Positions 10,004-19,448 of a stretch of DNA of 64,000 nt are shown in pieces. Source of the DNA: Chloroflexota bacterium (GTDB lineage: Bacteria > Chloroflexota > Anaerolineae > Anaerolineales > Villigracilaceae); contig JACRBL010000054.1 of the NCBI GenBank assembly GCA_016234485.1, positions 1 through 64,000 of the forward strand. The letters are read 5' to 3'. Made by a program: the position numbers and the translations under genes. The notes under the pieces are model-generated. The model did no database searches and was not told the DNA's origin. It saw nothing but the letters and a program-made list of their open reading frames with translations. Every line of letters begins with the position of its first letter. Within the stretch, counting starts at the first letter, position 1.

Positions 10004-11176
10004 TTACAATCTCTCAAAGAACCGATGGATCTTTTCCATCGCCCGCTCGATGACTTCCATCGAAGTGGCGTAACACAGACGGATATACCCGTCCCCCGCG
10101 GGACCGAAGTCCGTGCCAGCCAAAACGGCCACTCCCTCCTCCTCGAGCAGGCGCGCTTGAATTTCCTTCGACGAGAGTCCAAACGCCTTGACATTCGGAA
10201 AAACATAGAACGCGCCCTGCGGTTTCTGCGCGTGGACACGCGGAATCGCGTTCACCAAATCCACCAGGCGGTCACGTCGCCTCTGATATTCAGCCACCAT
10301 CTCGCGGACGAAATCCTGCGGCCCGGTGATGGCCTCCATCCCCGCGTATTGCGTGAACATGGCCGTGCTTCCCGTGGAATGAGTCACCAACAGCTCAAGC
10401 CGCTCCGCCAGCGCGGACGGCGCGACCATGTAGCCGAGACGCCAGCCCGTCATCGCGTAGGCTTTGGAGAAACCGTCCGCGATGATGGTGCGCTCCAGCA
10501 TCCCGTCAATGGAGGCGATGCTCGGCGCGGACTCCATCCCATCGTAGACGAGACGCGAGTAGATTTCGTCGGCAAGAATCCAGGCGTTGTATTTCTGCGC
10601 CTGCGCGGCAATATGTTTCAAGTCATCGAGCGGAATGACTCCACCCGTTGGGTTGGAGGGCGAATTGAGGATGATGAGTTTGGTCTTGTCAGAAATCTTC
10701 GAGTCGAAGACATCCAGATCGAACGAGAATTGATTCTCCTCGCGCAAGGTGACGGGGATAGGAACGCCGCCCGCCACGCGGATCATGGCATGGTAGGTGG
10801 GGAAGCCAGGATCGGGGTAGATGACCTCGTCGCCAGGCGCGACCAACGCGAGGGTCGGGAAGAAGAGGCCAGGCTTCGAGCCGGGTCCGACCACCACCAT
10901 GTCGGGGGTGATCGTCACGCCGCGGCGCGCGCCTGCGTCCGCGGCGATAAGTTCGCGGAATTTCATCAAACCCGCGGGAGGGGTATAGCGCGTGAGACCC
11001 TCCGCGATGGCGTCCATGCCCGCGCGGGCAACGTGTTCGGGCGTGCAAAAATCGGGCTGGCCGAGTTCGAGATGCAAAATCTCGCGGCCTGACCGTTCCA
11101 TTTCCAATGCGCGCGCCAGGACGGCATACGCGCCTTCGGCTTCGAGATGGGTGACACGATCGGTGAACATTTTCAT
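10004..11176 (-). CDS. Pyridoxal-phosphate aminotransferase, class I/II
   Basis: Fold-type I aminotransferase of 390 residues resembling aspartate/aromatic aminotransferases. Visible motifs are LELGQPDFCTPEHV near 38, the YTPPAGLMKFRE substrate segment, NSPSNPTGG (the PLP-contacting Asn-Pro), ADEIYSRLVY (Asp-Glu-x-Tyr) and DGFSKAYAMTGWRLGY with the Schiff-base lysine. The C-terminus has YIRLCYATS with the carboxylate-binding Arg. The exact substrate cannot be told from sequence. It is convergent with the MFS gene and about 17 nt downstream of the lipoprotein gene on the opposite side of its start. Confidence 0.92.
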   Translation of the reverse strand: MKMFTDRVTHLEAEGAYAVLARALEMERSGREILHLELGQPDFCTPEHVARAGMDAIAEGLTRYTPPAGLMKFRELIAADAGARRGVTITPDMVVVGPGSKPGLFFPTLALVAPGDEVIYPDPGFPTYHAMIRVAGGVPIPVTLREENQFSFDLDVFDSKISDKTKLIILNSPSNPTGGVIPLDDLKHIAAQAQKYNAWILADEIYSRLVYDGMESAPSIASIDGMLERTIIADGFSKAYAMTGWRLGYMVAPSALAERLELLVTHSTGSTAMFTQYAGMEAITGPQDFVREMVAEYQRRRDRLVDLVNAIPRVHAQKPQGAFYVFPNVKAFGLSSKEIQARLLEEEGVAVLAGTDFGPAGDGYIRLCYATSMEVIERAMEKIHRFFERL

Positions 11177-11193
11177 GAATCCTTTACAAAGGG

Positions 11194-13548
11194 TTAAGGC
11201 TGAACTGGCTCCAACTTCTTACTTGCGATTATCCCAAATAGGTTTTGGGGATATTTCTGCCAGAGTTGATAGTAGGCATCTCTGGCATCGTTGACCAATC
11301 CCATCTGCTCAAAGGAAAGAGCGCGCATATAGAGGAAGTAGGCGGCGTATTCTTCGGGGAAATCAACGCAAAAGTCATCAGCCACGCTGATGCCACATAG
11401 CGTAGCAACGTCCGATTCAAAGTTTGAATTCGCCAGAAGGGTATCAACGCGATTAATCACGGAGAGATAATCTTGATCTACGTAAAGAACTTTTTCGATC
11501 TGGGACACAACATAATCTATTGAGTTTTGTTCAACAAAACTTTGACTTATATCATTCCAGGAAAAAATTAAGGTTTTTCGCTCGTATCGATTCATAACAT
11601 CTGCCATAATTTGCACTGGCTGCGTCTGACTAATCACCTTATTTGATTGGACGGAGGGTTGATAAAAATATGCATCAGTGTCAACATGAAAATCTGGTTT
11701 TAGGACGGCAATGGAAAAAGAATCATCCGACGGAAACATAAACGCCTTTATCTCATCACTTATTTCGAGCGGAATAATCGTATTTTCCGAACCATTATCT
11801 TGAGTTACAGAATAGTCAAAGTATTTCGCGACATAACCATCATCGGTCATAAAAAACGCCCAACCATCAAGGTCTCCCTGATCGCTTGTTTCCAAATAGA
11901 CCAGACGGTCTTCTACTCCATCTATGTTCAAATCAATGGCAGTATTTTGGTAGATCGGATACGATAACGTCTTGAGCCAGTCGTTAAACGTAACTGCCGA
12001 TGTAAGATGGTGATTCTTCGCCTCGGCTTGCAACATAAAAAGACTATGACACAAACCAGTGATATCCATCGGGACGAATCCCCAAGCATTCTTCATTGCT
12101 TTCAAGGATTTACTGGCATTGGATGGAGAATTTAATGTAAGCGGCGAAGAAATGACTTTAAACAGTTCCTGATATAACGCTTGGTCTACGACATCACAAG
12201 CCCGTACTTTGCCTTCGGTCTTTCGTTCCTGCAAATATAGTATTGCCAGGCGAGAAGCATAATCGAATTCTGAGTTATGAGGGCGGGTTGCCGCTTGCTT
12301 AATTAAGGAAATGGCTTGATCTTGTTCGCCTCGCAGTTCACGCCAAATACCCAATTTGAGTCTGAAATAGTCGCGGCTGGCGCTTCCCCACCATTCATCC
12401 GCCTTCGAAGGCCAATCTTCCAAACTTTGTTCGATAATTGAAATTGCCTGGTCATTTTCCCATCCAGGTTGTTGAAGATTCTGCTCAGCCCATTCAGCCA
12501 AGGAGATGGCCGTATCTGCCCATGCAAGTTGGCATTCGGATGTTAAATTGCCGTCAGGGGGAAGAATTTCTGCCTTCCCAAGTATATACCGCTCGCCGTC
12601 CCACACAGATGCGCGTTGAACCGTCAGATCAGGGCAACCAAATTGGGTATACCAAACGCTATAGCTTATCAGGCTATTTTGCGAACCATTATTGATAAAT
12701 TTCCAATCATAGGAACATGGCCCAATGTTTGATTTGGGTTTTGCGCCTATTTCATCCAGCAACATACATTGCTGTGAAATTAACGGGAATCTGGTTCGTT
12801 GAAACATTCCGTCAACGCCAGACCATTCAAAATGATCCAGAAAGTCATCTAACGCTACATACATTGATCCTCCACTTTTTTCACTCCTTAACACCGTTAG
12901 TTCCGAAAATCCATTCCCGTTAGTATCCCCCACATCAAATACTTGATAGTCTATTTGAGGCCAGTTTGAATAACCCCAATCGCGCATCTTCTCAACCCGA
13001 TAGTTTTCGCCATCCCGAAAAACCACCCAAATCCCCATCTTGCATTCCCCCTTACAAGTATTTATTCTAAGAATCAGATCATCCTCGCCACTCCCCATCA
13101 AATTCTTCATAGATAAAGACTCGTACAAACCTAACTCAGATTTTTCAATTTCAATCTCTAAATCTTCAAGTGGAACGCCGCTTTCCAACATACGAGTGAT
13201 CATCCAACTCATTACATCTTCCTGGGCGTTTATCCCAGGGACGTGGCGTGTCTCTGGGGCATAAGCGAGGATATTGCCAAGAAGCTTGAATTTATATTCC
13301 GACTCTGGGAATTTAAGAAGCGCCTCTTTAAAGAGCGCGGAGCGTAATTCTTCTTCAACAACATAGGTGTTTATTAAGCTAATAAATCCAGATTCACTCA
13401 TTTCCCGCAAACGAAATGAGGATGCGGTAACTGGGACAGGCGTGGGCGCCTGGAAAGGCGTCTCAGTTACCGACGGAACCGCCGTCACAGGCCCGCAGGA
13501 CGTCAATACCACCATCAGCGCCAACAAGAGCAACGTTACTTTACGCAT
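11194..13548 (-). CDS. Large predicted lipoprotein with FG-GAP-like and TPR-like parts
   Basis: I do not recognise the family. The 784-residue protein begins with a lipoprotein signal peptide ending in lipobox LTSC (Cys18), then a Thr/Pro-rich linker typical of surface lipoproteins. Two stretches resemble calcium-binding FG-GAP/VCBS loops: DTNGNGFSELTVL (near 210) and DLNIDGVEDRLVYL (near 540). Helical segments around 370-440 and the last 60 residues resemble TPR repeats. A good ribosome binding site (GAGGTGG) precedes the ATG. The coding region is more AT-rich than its neighbours. Probably exported and membrane-anchored; function unknown. Confidence 0.75.
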   Translation of the reverse strand: MRKVTLLLLALMVVLTSCGPVTAVPSVTETPFQAPTPVPVTASSFRLREMSESGFISLINTYVVEEELRSALFKEALLKFPESEYKFKLLGNILAYAPETRHVPGINAQEDVMSWMITRMLESGVPLEDLEIEIEKSELGLYESLSMKNLMGSGEDDLILRINTCKGECKMGIWVVFRDGENYRVEKMRDWGYSNWPQIDYQVFDVGDTNGNGFSELTVLRSEKSGGSMYVALDDFLDHFEWSGVDGMFQRTRFPLISQQCMLLDEIGAKPKSNIGPCSYDWKFINNGSQNSLISYSVWYTQFGCPDLTVQRASVWDGERYILGKAEILPPDGNLTSECQLAWADTAISLAEWAEQNLQQPGWENDQAISIIEQSLEDWPSKADEWWGSASRDYFRLKLGIWRELRGEQDQAISLIKQAATRPHNSEFDYASRLAILYLQERKTEGKVRACDVVDQALYQELFKVISSPLTLNSPSNASKSLKAMKNAWGFVPMDITGLCHSLFMLQAEAKNHHLTSAVTFNDWLKTLSYPIYQNTAIDLNIDGVEDRLVYLETSDQGDLDGWAFFMTDDGYVAKYFDYSVTQDNGSENTIIPLEISDEIKAFMFPSDDSFSIAVLKPDFHVDTDAYFYQPSVQSNKVISQTQPVQIMADVMNRYERKTLIFSWNDISQSFVEQNSIDYVVSQIEKVLYVDQDYLSVINRVDTLLANSNFESDVATLCGISVADDFCVDFPEEYAAYFLYMRALSFEQMGLVNDARDAYYQLWQKYPQNLFGIIASKKLEPVQP

Positions 13549-13643
13549 ATTCCACCTCGTTCAAGAAATTTGAGATTCCAACTTGCACGAGAGAAACCCT
13601 CGCGCGACGCTTCGACGGCACGACGATCTTTTTCCTCAAGAGT

Positions 13644-14288
13644 TTACTCCACTTTGAACAACCCATCCATGTTGACGCCCACAAAGGCGGATTTCAGGAT
13701 GCGGTCATCCGCGGGGTCGAGGAGGGGTAGCATTTCATCGGTGACGACGCGATAGGTTTTGTAGCGAGCCATATCATCGCCGATGAAGTCGAGGTTCTCG
13801 TCGCTGGTCATCCAGTCGAGTTTGTCATAAACAGCGAAGTTGATCGGGGTGCGGTAGCCGAGCATGGTCATTTCCCCTGTCGCGTTGAAGTAGTAGGAAA
13901 AGTACGACATGACCAGTTCGCGCAGGGTGCGATAGACGGGATGGCGATAACGCAGGTTGGCAAAATTGGATTGTGCCACCGCTCCCCAATGTCCACGGTA
14001 TTTAAAGACCGCCAGCAAATGATCGTCATCGTTTGCGTTGGGAATGATCTCGAGGATGAGAGGCGGATATCCGATGCGGCGCAGGGCTACCGCCGCGAAG
14101 AGCGCGCCGTCGAAGCAGTGACCGGTGCGCTCCTGCATCACGCGCAAGGGACAGCGATAGAAATGGTCAATGCTGTAAGAAACCGTGTTCAGAAAATTCT
14201 GGATTTTGATGGGGCTATCCAGTGTATCGAGCAGATCAAGTTCAGCGGACGTAAGTTTAGATTCGAAACGTTTCAGGGCGTTTTTCAT
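13644..14288 (-). CDS. Transglutaminase-like cysteine protein
   Basis: Protein of 214 residues with a Cys-His arrangement of the transglutaminase-like fold. [18 protein letters not shown] carries the candidate nucleophilic Cys at the start of a helix, followed by PPLILEI and a His in [10 protein letters not shown]. This looks like the bacterial transglutaminase-like/peptidase group, not true transglutaminases; activity is inferred from motif layout only. Its start overlaps the dcd stop by four bases (ATGA), so the two are translationally coupled. No signal peptide is seen. Confidence 0.65.
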   Translation of the reverse strand: MKNALKRFESKLTSAELDLLDTLDSPIKIQNFLNTVSYSIDHFYRCPLRVMQERTGHCFDGALFAAVALRRIGYPPLILEIIPNANDDDHLLAVFKYRGHWGAVAQSNFANLRYRHPVYRTLRELVMSYFSYYFNATGEMTMLGYRTPINFAVYDKLDWMTSDENLDFIGDDMARYKTYRVVTDEMLPLLDPADDRILKSAFVGVNMDGLFKVE

Positions 14289-14839
14289 AGCTTCGGCAAC
14301 ACAATGGATTTCTGATTCTGATACTTGCCCTTCTTATCCGCATACGAGACTTCGCACACCTCGTCGGCTTCAAAGAAAAGCACTTGCGCGATGCCCTCGT
14401 TGGCATAGATCTTGGCGGGGAGCGGGGTGGTGTTGCTGATTTCGAGCGTCACGTAGCCTCGCCATTCTGGCTCGAAAGGCGTTACGTTCACGATGAGTCC
14501 GCAACGCGCATACGTTGATTTTCCGAGACAAACGGTCAGCACGCTTCGGGGAATGCGAAAATATTCCACCGTGCGCGCCAGCGCGAACGAGTTGGGCGGG
14601 ATGATACACACATCCCCCTTGAACTCAAACATGGATTTTGGATCGAAATTCTTCGGGTCCACAATGGCAGAGTGGACGTTGGTGAAGATCATAAACTCAT
14701 TCGCCACGCGAATGTCATATCCATAGGAAGACACGCCATACGAGATGACGCGATCACGCACCTGGCCTTCCACGAACGGCTCGATCATTTTATGTTCCAA
14801 GGCCATCTTGCGAATCCAGTGGTCGGGCTTGAGTCCCAT
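14285..14839 (-). CDS. dcd: dCTP deaminase
   Basis: Converts dCTP to dUTP (or, in bifunctional forms, to dUMP) in thymidylate supply. The 184-residue length and motifs fit Dcd: [11 protein letters not shown] near 38, [40 protein letters not shown] with the catalytic region, [12 protein letters not shown] and the C-terminal GKYQNQ. GGAG precedes the ATG. It is upstream of and overlaps the transglutaminase-like gene by 4 nt. Whether it is monofunctional or bifunctional cannot be decided here. Confidence 0.95.
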   Translation of the reverse strand: MGLKPDHWIRKMALEHKMIEPFVEGQVRDRVISYGVSSYGYDIRVANEFMIFTNVHSAIVDPKNFDPKSMFEFKGDVCIIPPNSFALARTVEYFRIPRSVLTVCLGKSTYARCGLIVNVTPFEPEWRGYVTLEISNTTPLPAKIYANEGIAQVLFFEADEVCEVSYADKKGKYQNQKSIVLPKL

Positions 14840-14892
14840 GTCTTTTCTCCAATTTTGGTTTTTGGTATTTTACACGATAACCCCCGCCAATT

Positions 14893-14925
14893 AAAAAACG
14901 AGGCACAGCCAAAGACTGTGCCTCG
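14893..14925 (-). terminator. Terminator of first S74 gene
   Basis: A 10-bp stem (cgaggcacag / ctgtgcctcg) followed on the minus strand by T6. A near copy of the same hairpin follows the second paralogue at 16721-16751, so the duplication included the 3' end of the gene. Confidence 0.9.
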
Positions 14926-14950
14926 TGGGAAACTACGAAATCGAACGTGA

Positions 14951-16606
14951 TTACTTGCGCGTCGCGCTCTTCACGGCAACGGCTCGGCGGGTGGACAGAA
15001 CCACCCACACGATCAAGGCCAGATTGGACGCGACCAGCGCCCAGATCAGGATGGGCGCGGCGGGGACTCCGCCCGCTTCCAGCGACGTGACGCGGGCCGC
15101 CAGGTCCTTCACCTGTCCGCGCAGGGACGCGTTCTCCGAGGCCAGCGCTTCGTTGCGGAGGTTGAGTTCCTGAATGGCCGCGAAGGCCACGCCGTCGGCA
15201 TCCACGGTGCTGATGTGCTTGTCATCCGTGCCGAGACCGAATGCGGCGTAGAAGTCCTGCGCCATCGGGCCCATGTGAACCGTGCCATTCTCGCCGATGA
15301 AATTCCAGGTGGAGATCGGGATGCGGGCGAGGCGATCCAACACGCTGGAGCGATTCACCTTACCGAAGTTTTCCTTGATGTGGCGGTCGGACGAGGGATT
15401 GAACGCGGTGGCAGTGACGGAGCCGGTAACCGTCAAATTTCCGTTGGTCGCGAGCGTCATTCTCGTGACGCTGTTGGTGAAAAACAGAATGGGGAAATTA
15501 TTGATGGTGCCAACGCTTGATGAGGCCGGTCCGCTACCCAATTGCAGGTTCGCCCCGTCGGTGCGGTTGACGGCCATTGTTGGATTGGAGCCGGTTCTCT
15601 CAACATCCACAGATGTATCCGGGCTGGCTGTGCCAAAGCCGACATTGCCAGAAGCGGCAATGTCAATGGAGCTGGTCGGCGCGCCGGGGCGGATGCGTAA
15701 AGACAGGCGACTGCCGCCCGTCACATCGCGGACGAAGAAGTTAGCTTCGTTGGCGCCAATATCCCACGTTTGAGGCGTGAACCCGCCCGATCCGTTCTGC
15801 TCGAGACGGATGCCCGGAGTATCGGATGTGTTTGCATGGAAATCAAGAACAGGAGTAGATGTTTTAACCCCAACATCGCCCGAACTGCTAACGAAAAGTG
15901 AATTGGTTGGCGCGCCAGCCGTCACTTTGAAGGGGGTTTTGGAACCCGTAATATCATCGAAAGCCAGAAAACTTGCGCCGCCGGAGGCGCTGTCATTGGC
16001 CGTGATCTGCCAATCGTTGGTGGGGAACCCTGCCGACACGCTGGTATCTTCAAATTTGATGCGAAGGTTATTCTCTTTCAAGCGGATGGTATCAAACCCA
16101 AAATTCTCATTGTTGACGCAATCGAACCCAACGCACAGGCTTCCTTGCACAATGACATCATCTGGATTTACAACATCGGCCACTGCCTCCGACCCGCCCG
16201 AAACAAAGGCTCCGCCCAAAACTGTGAACGCACCCGATTGGATGCGCGCCTGAGCGACAGCCCCTAAACCGCGATTGGCCTCATCGGGAGCCCCATCTCC
16301 GCCGCCGGAGGAGGGGACGATTTCATAGTTGTAGACGCCGTCTGCCAATCCCCTGCTGGAGATCGCCGCGCGGCCATTGAAATTCTTGCGGAAATAAAAT
16401 CCATCCGGCCCGGTCACGGTCAACGTGAGGGGGCCGGCGTTGCCACCCAGCGGAACCCAGGTGATGGACGCCCCGCCTACATTCATGGCGTAATATTCAC
16501 TCGGCCCGCCCCCCTGCGCGGCAACCAATGAAGGAACGATCAACAACGCCAAGCCTAAAACAATGGCGGCGGTTAGCGTAGCGTTTATGAGATTCTTTCG
16601 ATTCAT
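14951..16606 (-). CDS. Surface protein with peptidase S74 self-cleaving domain and C-terminal membrane anchor (copy 1)
   Basis: 551 residues. Order: Sec signal peptide (about 1-30, ending VAA), beta-rich body with tail-fibre-like GVGIGT-type repeats, peptidase S74 chaperone domain (about 400-470), a coiled coil with LRGQVKDLAARVTSLEAG, then a hydrophobic helix (about 518-540) and a basic tail. The S74 dyad is present as S406-D-R-H-I-K411, the same S-x4-K spacing as in endosialidase autocleavage. If it cleaves after S406 the body would be freed from the anchor. 51% or more of residues match the neighbour at 16779-18434, with near identity across the S74 block. Strong promoter upstream; function unknown. 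Confidence 0.85.
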   Translation of the reverse strand: MNRKNLINATLTAAIVLGLALLIVPSLVAAQGGGPSEYYAMNVGGASITWVPLGGNAGPLTLTVTGPDGFYFRKNFNGRAAISSRGLADGVYNYEIVPSSGGGDGAPDEANRGLGAVAQARIQSGAFTVLGGAFVSGGSEAVADVVNPDDVIVQGSLCVGFDCVNNENFGFDTIRLKENNLRIKFEDTSVSAGFPTNDWQITANDSASGGASFLAFDDITGSKTPFKVTAGAPTNSLFVSSSGDVGVKTSTPVLDFHANTSDTPGIRLEQNGSGGFTPQTWDIGANEANFFVRDVTGGSRLSLRIRPGAPTSSIDIAASGNVGFGTASPDTSVDVERTGSNPTMAVNRTDGANLQLGSGPASSSVGTINNFPILFFTNSVTRMTLATNGNLTVTGSVTATAFNPSSDRHIKENFGKVNRSSVLDRLARIPISTWNFIGENGTVHMGPMAQDFYAAFGLGTDDKHISTVDADGVAFAAIQELNLRNEALASENASLRGQVKDLAARVTSLEAGGVPAAPILIWALVASNLALIVWVVLSTRRAVAVKSATRK

Positions 16607-16648
16607 GGCATTCTCCTTTGAAATTCAGACAAATCAGGGCTGATATGG

Positions 16649-16677
16649 ATTGTATTGCCTTGAAGTGTGCTTGTCAA
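16649..16677 (-). promoter_or_regulatory. Sigma-70 type promoter of S74 copy 1
   Basis: TTGACA and TACAAT on the minus strand with a 17-nt spacer, about 45 nt before the ATG. AAAGGAG then precedes the start codon. Near consensus, so expression is probably strong. Confidence 0.8.
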
Positions 16678-16720
16678 GCAACTTGGAGGCGCAACCACAT
16701 TTTAGCGCTTCATATAAGAC

Positions 16721-16751
16721 AAAACGAGGCACAGTCAAAGACCATGCCTCG
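16721..16751 (-). terminator. Terminator of second S74 gene
   Basis: Stem cgaggca/tgcctcg with one mismatch above it, followed by GTTTTG on the minus strand. It is homologous to the hairpin at 14893-14925. Confidence 0.8.
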
Positions 16752-16778
16752 TGGAAAACTACAGAAATTTGAACGCGA

Positions 16779-18434
16779 TTATTTGCGCGCTACGCTGGCT
16801 CGACGGGTGGAAAGAAGCATCCACACGATAAAGGCCAGATTGGACGCGGCCAGCGCCCACGTCAGGAATGAGGCGGAGGGGGCGTCGCCCGCTTCCAGCG
16901 ACGTGACGCGGGCCGCGAGCTCCTGCATTTGTTCGCGCAGGGACGTCACTTCGCCGCGCAGGGACGCGTTCTCCGACGCGAGGGCCTCGTTGCGGAGGTT
17001 GAGTTCCTGAATGGCCGCGAAGGCTACGCCGTCGGCATCCACGGTGCTGATGTGCTTGTCATCCGTGCCGAGACCGAATGCGGCGTAGAAATCCTGCGCC
17101 ATCGGGCCCATGTGAACCGTGCCATTATCGCCGATAAAATTCCAGGTGGAGATCGGGATGCGGGCGAGGCGATCCAACACGCTGGAGCGATTCACCTTAC
17201 CGAAGTTTTCCTTGATGTGGCGGTCGGACGAGGGATTGAACGCGGTGGCAGTGACGGAGCCGGTAACCGTCATATCTCCATTGGTCGCCAGAGTCATTCT
17301 CGTGACGCCGTTGGTGAAGAAAAGAATGGGGTGATTAGTGGTGGTGCCAACGCTCGATGAGCCCGGTCCGCTGGCCAATTGCAGTTTTGCGCCATCGGTG
17401 CGGGTGACGGCCATTGTTGGATTGGAGCCGGTTCGCTTAACATCCAGGTTAGCTTCCGGGCTGGCTGTGCCAATCCCCACATCGCCATCCGCGGAAATAT
17501 CAATGGAGCTGGTCGGCGCGCCGGGGCGGATGCGGAAGGACAGGCGACTGCCGCTCGTCACATCGCGGACGAAGAAGTTGGCTTCGTTGGCGCCAATATC
17601 CCACGTTTGAGCCGAGTACCCACCCGACCCGTTCTGCTCGAGGCGCATGGCGGGTGTGTTGCCTGTCGTCACATGGAGATCGAGGACAGGCGTACCCGTT
17701 CGGAAACCGACGCGTCCGGTACTATCCACAAAAATGGAATTGGTCGCCGCACCTGCTGTGACCTTGAAAGGCGTTTTTGAACCCGTGACATCATTAAAGG
17801 CAAGGAAACTGGCTCCGCCATTGGCGGTGTCGTTCACCAGGATTCTCCAGTCGTTAGCCGGAAAGGTTCCCGTGGAAGTATCATCAAAGTGAATACGCAG
17901 GTTGTTTTCTTTTAATCGAATCGTATCGGAACCATATGATTCGGTGGTGAGGCAGTCAAACCCAACGCAAATGCTGTTGTGAAACGAAGTGGTGTTTTGA
18001 ACAATATCGGCGGCATCCGTCGCTTCGACGGCTTGGGTCACAAAGGCTCCGCCCGAAACCGTGAACGCACCCGACTGGAGGCGTGCCTCGCCAGATTGCC
18101 CCAGCCCGCGCTCGTTCTCGTTTGCCGCGCCATCTCCCCTTCCAGAAGACAGGACGAGTTCATAATGATACAGACCGTCTGCCAGTCTTCTGCTGGAGAT
18201 CGCCGCGCGGCCGTTGAAATCCTTGCGGAAATAATATCCATCTGGCCCGGTAATGGTCAACGTCATCGGGCCTTCGCTGCCCGCCAGCGGAACCCAGGTG
18301 ACGGATGCGCCGCTGATATTCATGGCGTAATATTCGCCTGGCCCACTTCCCTGGGCCGTAACCAATGAAGGAACAACCAGCGCCAATGCAACAATGGCGA
18401 TCAGGGTTCCTTTTATAACCTTTTCTCGTAACAT
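16779..18434 (-). CDS. Surface protein with peptidase S74 self-cleaving domain and C-terminal membrane anchor (copy 2)
   Basis: Paralogue of the downstream gene with the same length (551) and order: signal peptide ending VTA, beta-rich body, S74 domain with S403-D-R-H-I-K408, a longer coiled coil (LRGEVTSLREQMQELAARV), a transmembrane helix near 520-541 and a basic tail. The N-terminal two thirds has diverged, while the S74 block is almost unchanged even at DNA level. It has its own promoter, ribosome binding site and terminator, so each copy is an independent transcription unit. Phage tail fibre origin is possible, but no phage genes adjoin. Confidence 0.85.
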   Translation of the reverse strand: MLREKVIKGTLIAIVALALVVPSLVTAQGSGPGEYYAMNISGASVTWVPLAGSEGPMTLTITGPDGYYFRKDFNGRAAISSRRLADGLYHYELVLSSGRGDGAANENERGLGQSGEARLQSGAFTVSGGAFVTQAVEATDAADIVQNTTSFHNSICVGFDCLTTESYGSDTIRLKENNLRIHFDDTSTGTFPANDWRILVNDTANGGASFLAFNDVTGSKTPFKVTAGAATNSIFVDSTGRVGFRTGTPVLDLHVTTGNTPAMRLEQNGSGGYSAQTWDIGANEANFFVRDVTSGSRLSFRIRPGAPTSSIDISADGDVGIGTASPEANLDVKRTGSNPTMAVTRTDGAKLQLASGPGSSSVGTTTNHPILFFTNGVTRMTLATNGDMTVTGSVTATAFNPSSDRHIKENFGKVNRSSVLDRLARIPISTWNFIGDNGTVHMGPMAQDFYAAFGLGTDDKHISTVDADGVAFAAIQELNLRNEALASENASLRGEVTSLREQMQELAARVTSLEAGDAPSASFLTWALAASNLAFIVWMLLSTRRASVARK

Positions 18435-18475
18435 GGCATTCTCCTTTTTTATTTGGACAACTCAGGGGCTAGGTC

Positions 18476-18504
18476 ATTGTATATTGGCGCTGGACACGCG
18501 TCAA
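18476..18504 (-). promoter_or_regulatory. Sigma-70 type promoter of S74 copy 2
   Basis: TTGACG and TACAAT on the minus strand with a 17-nt spacer, about 42 nt before the ATG. It has the same architecture as the promoter of copy 1. Confidence 0.78.
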
Positions 18505-18527
18505 GAAAAAACACAAATTCTCGCTCG

Positions 18528-19442
18528 TCACTTCACAACGAAAATAACCTGCGTCAACCTGCCAGCCGCCACGTCCACCCAGCGTTCATAAAATGACCCG
18601 CCAAAATAAAAGGTGATTCGATACCGGCCCTGCCGCGCCTCTCCCAGCGCGGCGTTCTCTTCCATTGATTTAAACCCTTCCTCATAAGTCTTAATATAAT
18701 AAAAGCGCCCGGCGGTTTGAATCGTCAACTCCGCGTTCTGAAACACCCTCTGCGCGTTCAGGATCGAAATGGACAGCGCCCCCTCGTCCGCGCGCGGCGC
18801 GAGCCACAGCTCAGGATTCACTGTCGAGAAATAATCTTCCCCGTCGCCGCGGCGCGCTTCAAAATGCAAATGACTGCCGATGGCCGCGCCCGTCCAACCC
18901 ACCTCGCCGATTTTCTCTCCCGTCTTCACGGCCTGCCTGGTCTCCACGTCAATTTTCGACAAATGCGCGTAAAGCGTGTAAAGGTCATTCCCATGTTGGA
19001 TGACGACCACGTTGCCGTAAAATTTTTTCCACGGACTGAAAACCGCCTTGTCGTCCATACCTGCGAAGATGACCTGACCATCCCCCGCGGCGTGGACGGA
19101 CGTCCCCGACGCGTTGATGAACTCCACCCCATGATGCGCCTCCCGCGTCCCCGCGGCGGTGGAGGCGAATGGATACGTCCTCTCCACCGAATCGTTGGCT
19201 GGCGGCAAAATGGGACGTTGCAAAACAAAATGCCCGTCGGTGATGCAAAACTCCGCCGCGAACGGGTCGCACGGGATGGGCGTCTCGGTCGGCGATGATA
19301 TGGCGGTGGCAGGAATCTCCGTCGCGGTCTGAACCGTCGCGGTCAACGTCTCGGTTTGAGTAGCCTTAACTGGTGGAGTTAAAATCTGCTCAGGCGTGCA
19401 AGACATGAGAAAAAGAAGAATTAGGAAAGAGATACGTTTCAT
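18528..19442 (-). CDS. M23 family metallopeptidase, lipoprotein
   Basis: LytM-type endopeptidase acting on cell-wall peptides or proteins. I place the start at 19442, where a lipoprotein signal begins (MKRISFLILLFLMSC); the longer frame upstream runs through a repeat. Length is 304. After a Thr-rich linker the M23 domain has HHGVEF (first zinc site, with Glu where most have Asp), GDGQVIFAG, YAHLS and GSHLHFEAR (HxH zinc motif). A C-terminal region of about 80 residues follows the domain and is unassigned. Tandem palindromic repeats lie directly upstream of the start codon. Confidence 0.88.
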   Translation of the reverse strand: MKRISFLILLFLMSCTPEQILTPPVKATQTETLTATVQTATEIPATAISSPTETPIPCDPFAAEFCITDGHFVLQRPILPPANDSVERTYPFASTAAGTREAHHGVEFINASGTSVHAAGDGQVIFAGMDDKAVFSPWKKFYGNVVVIQHGNDLYTLYAHLSKIDVETRQAVKTGEKIGEVGWTGAAIGSHLHFEARRGDGEDYFSTVNPELWLAPRADEGALSISILNAQRVFQNAELTIQTAGRFYYIKTYEEGFKSMEENAALGEARQGRYRITFYFGGSFYERWVDVAAGRLTQVIFVVK

Positions 19443-19448
19443 GTAGTA

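Noticed and set aside
14951-18434. Prophage remnant around the S74 tail-fibre-like genes
   Set aside because: No capsid, tail, integrase or lysis genes adjoin, and both genes have signal peptides and membrane anchors with their own promoters.
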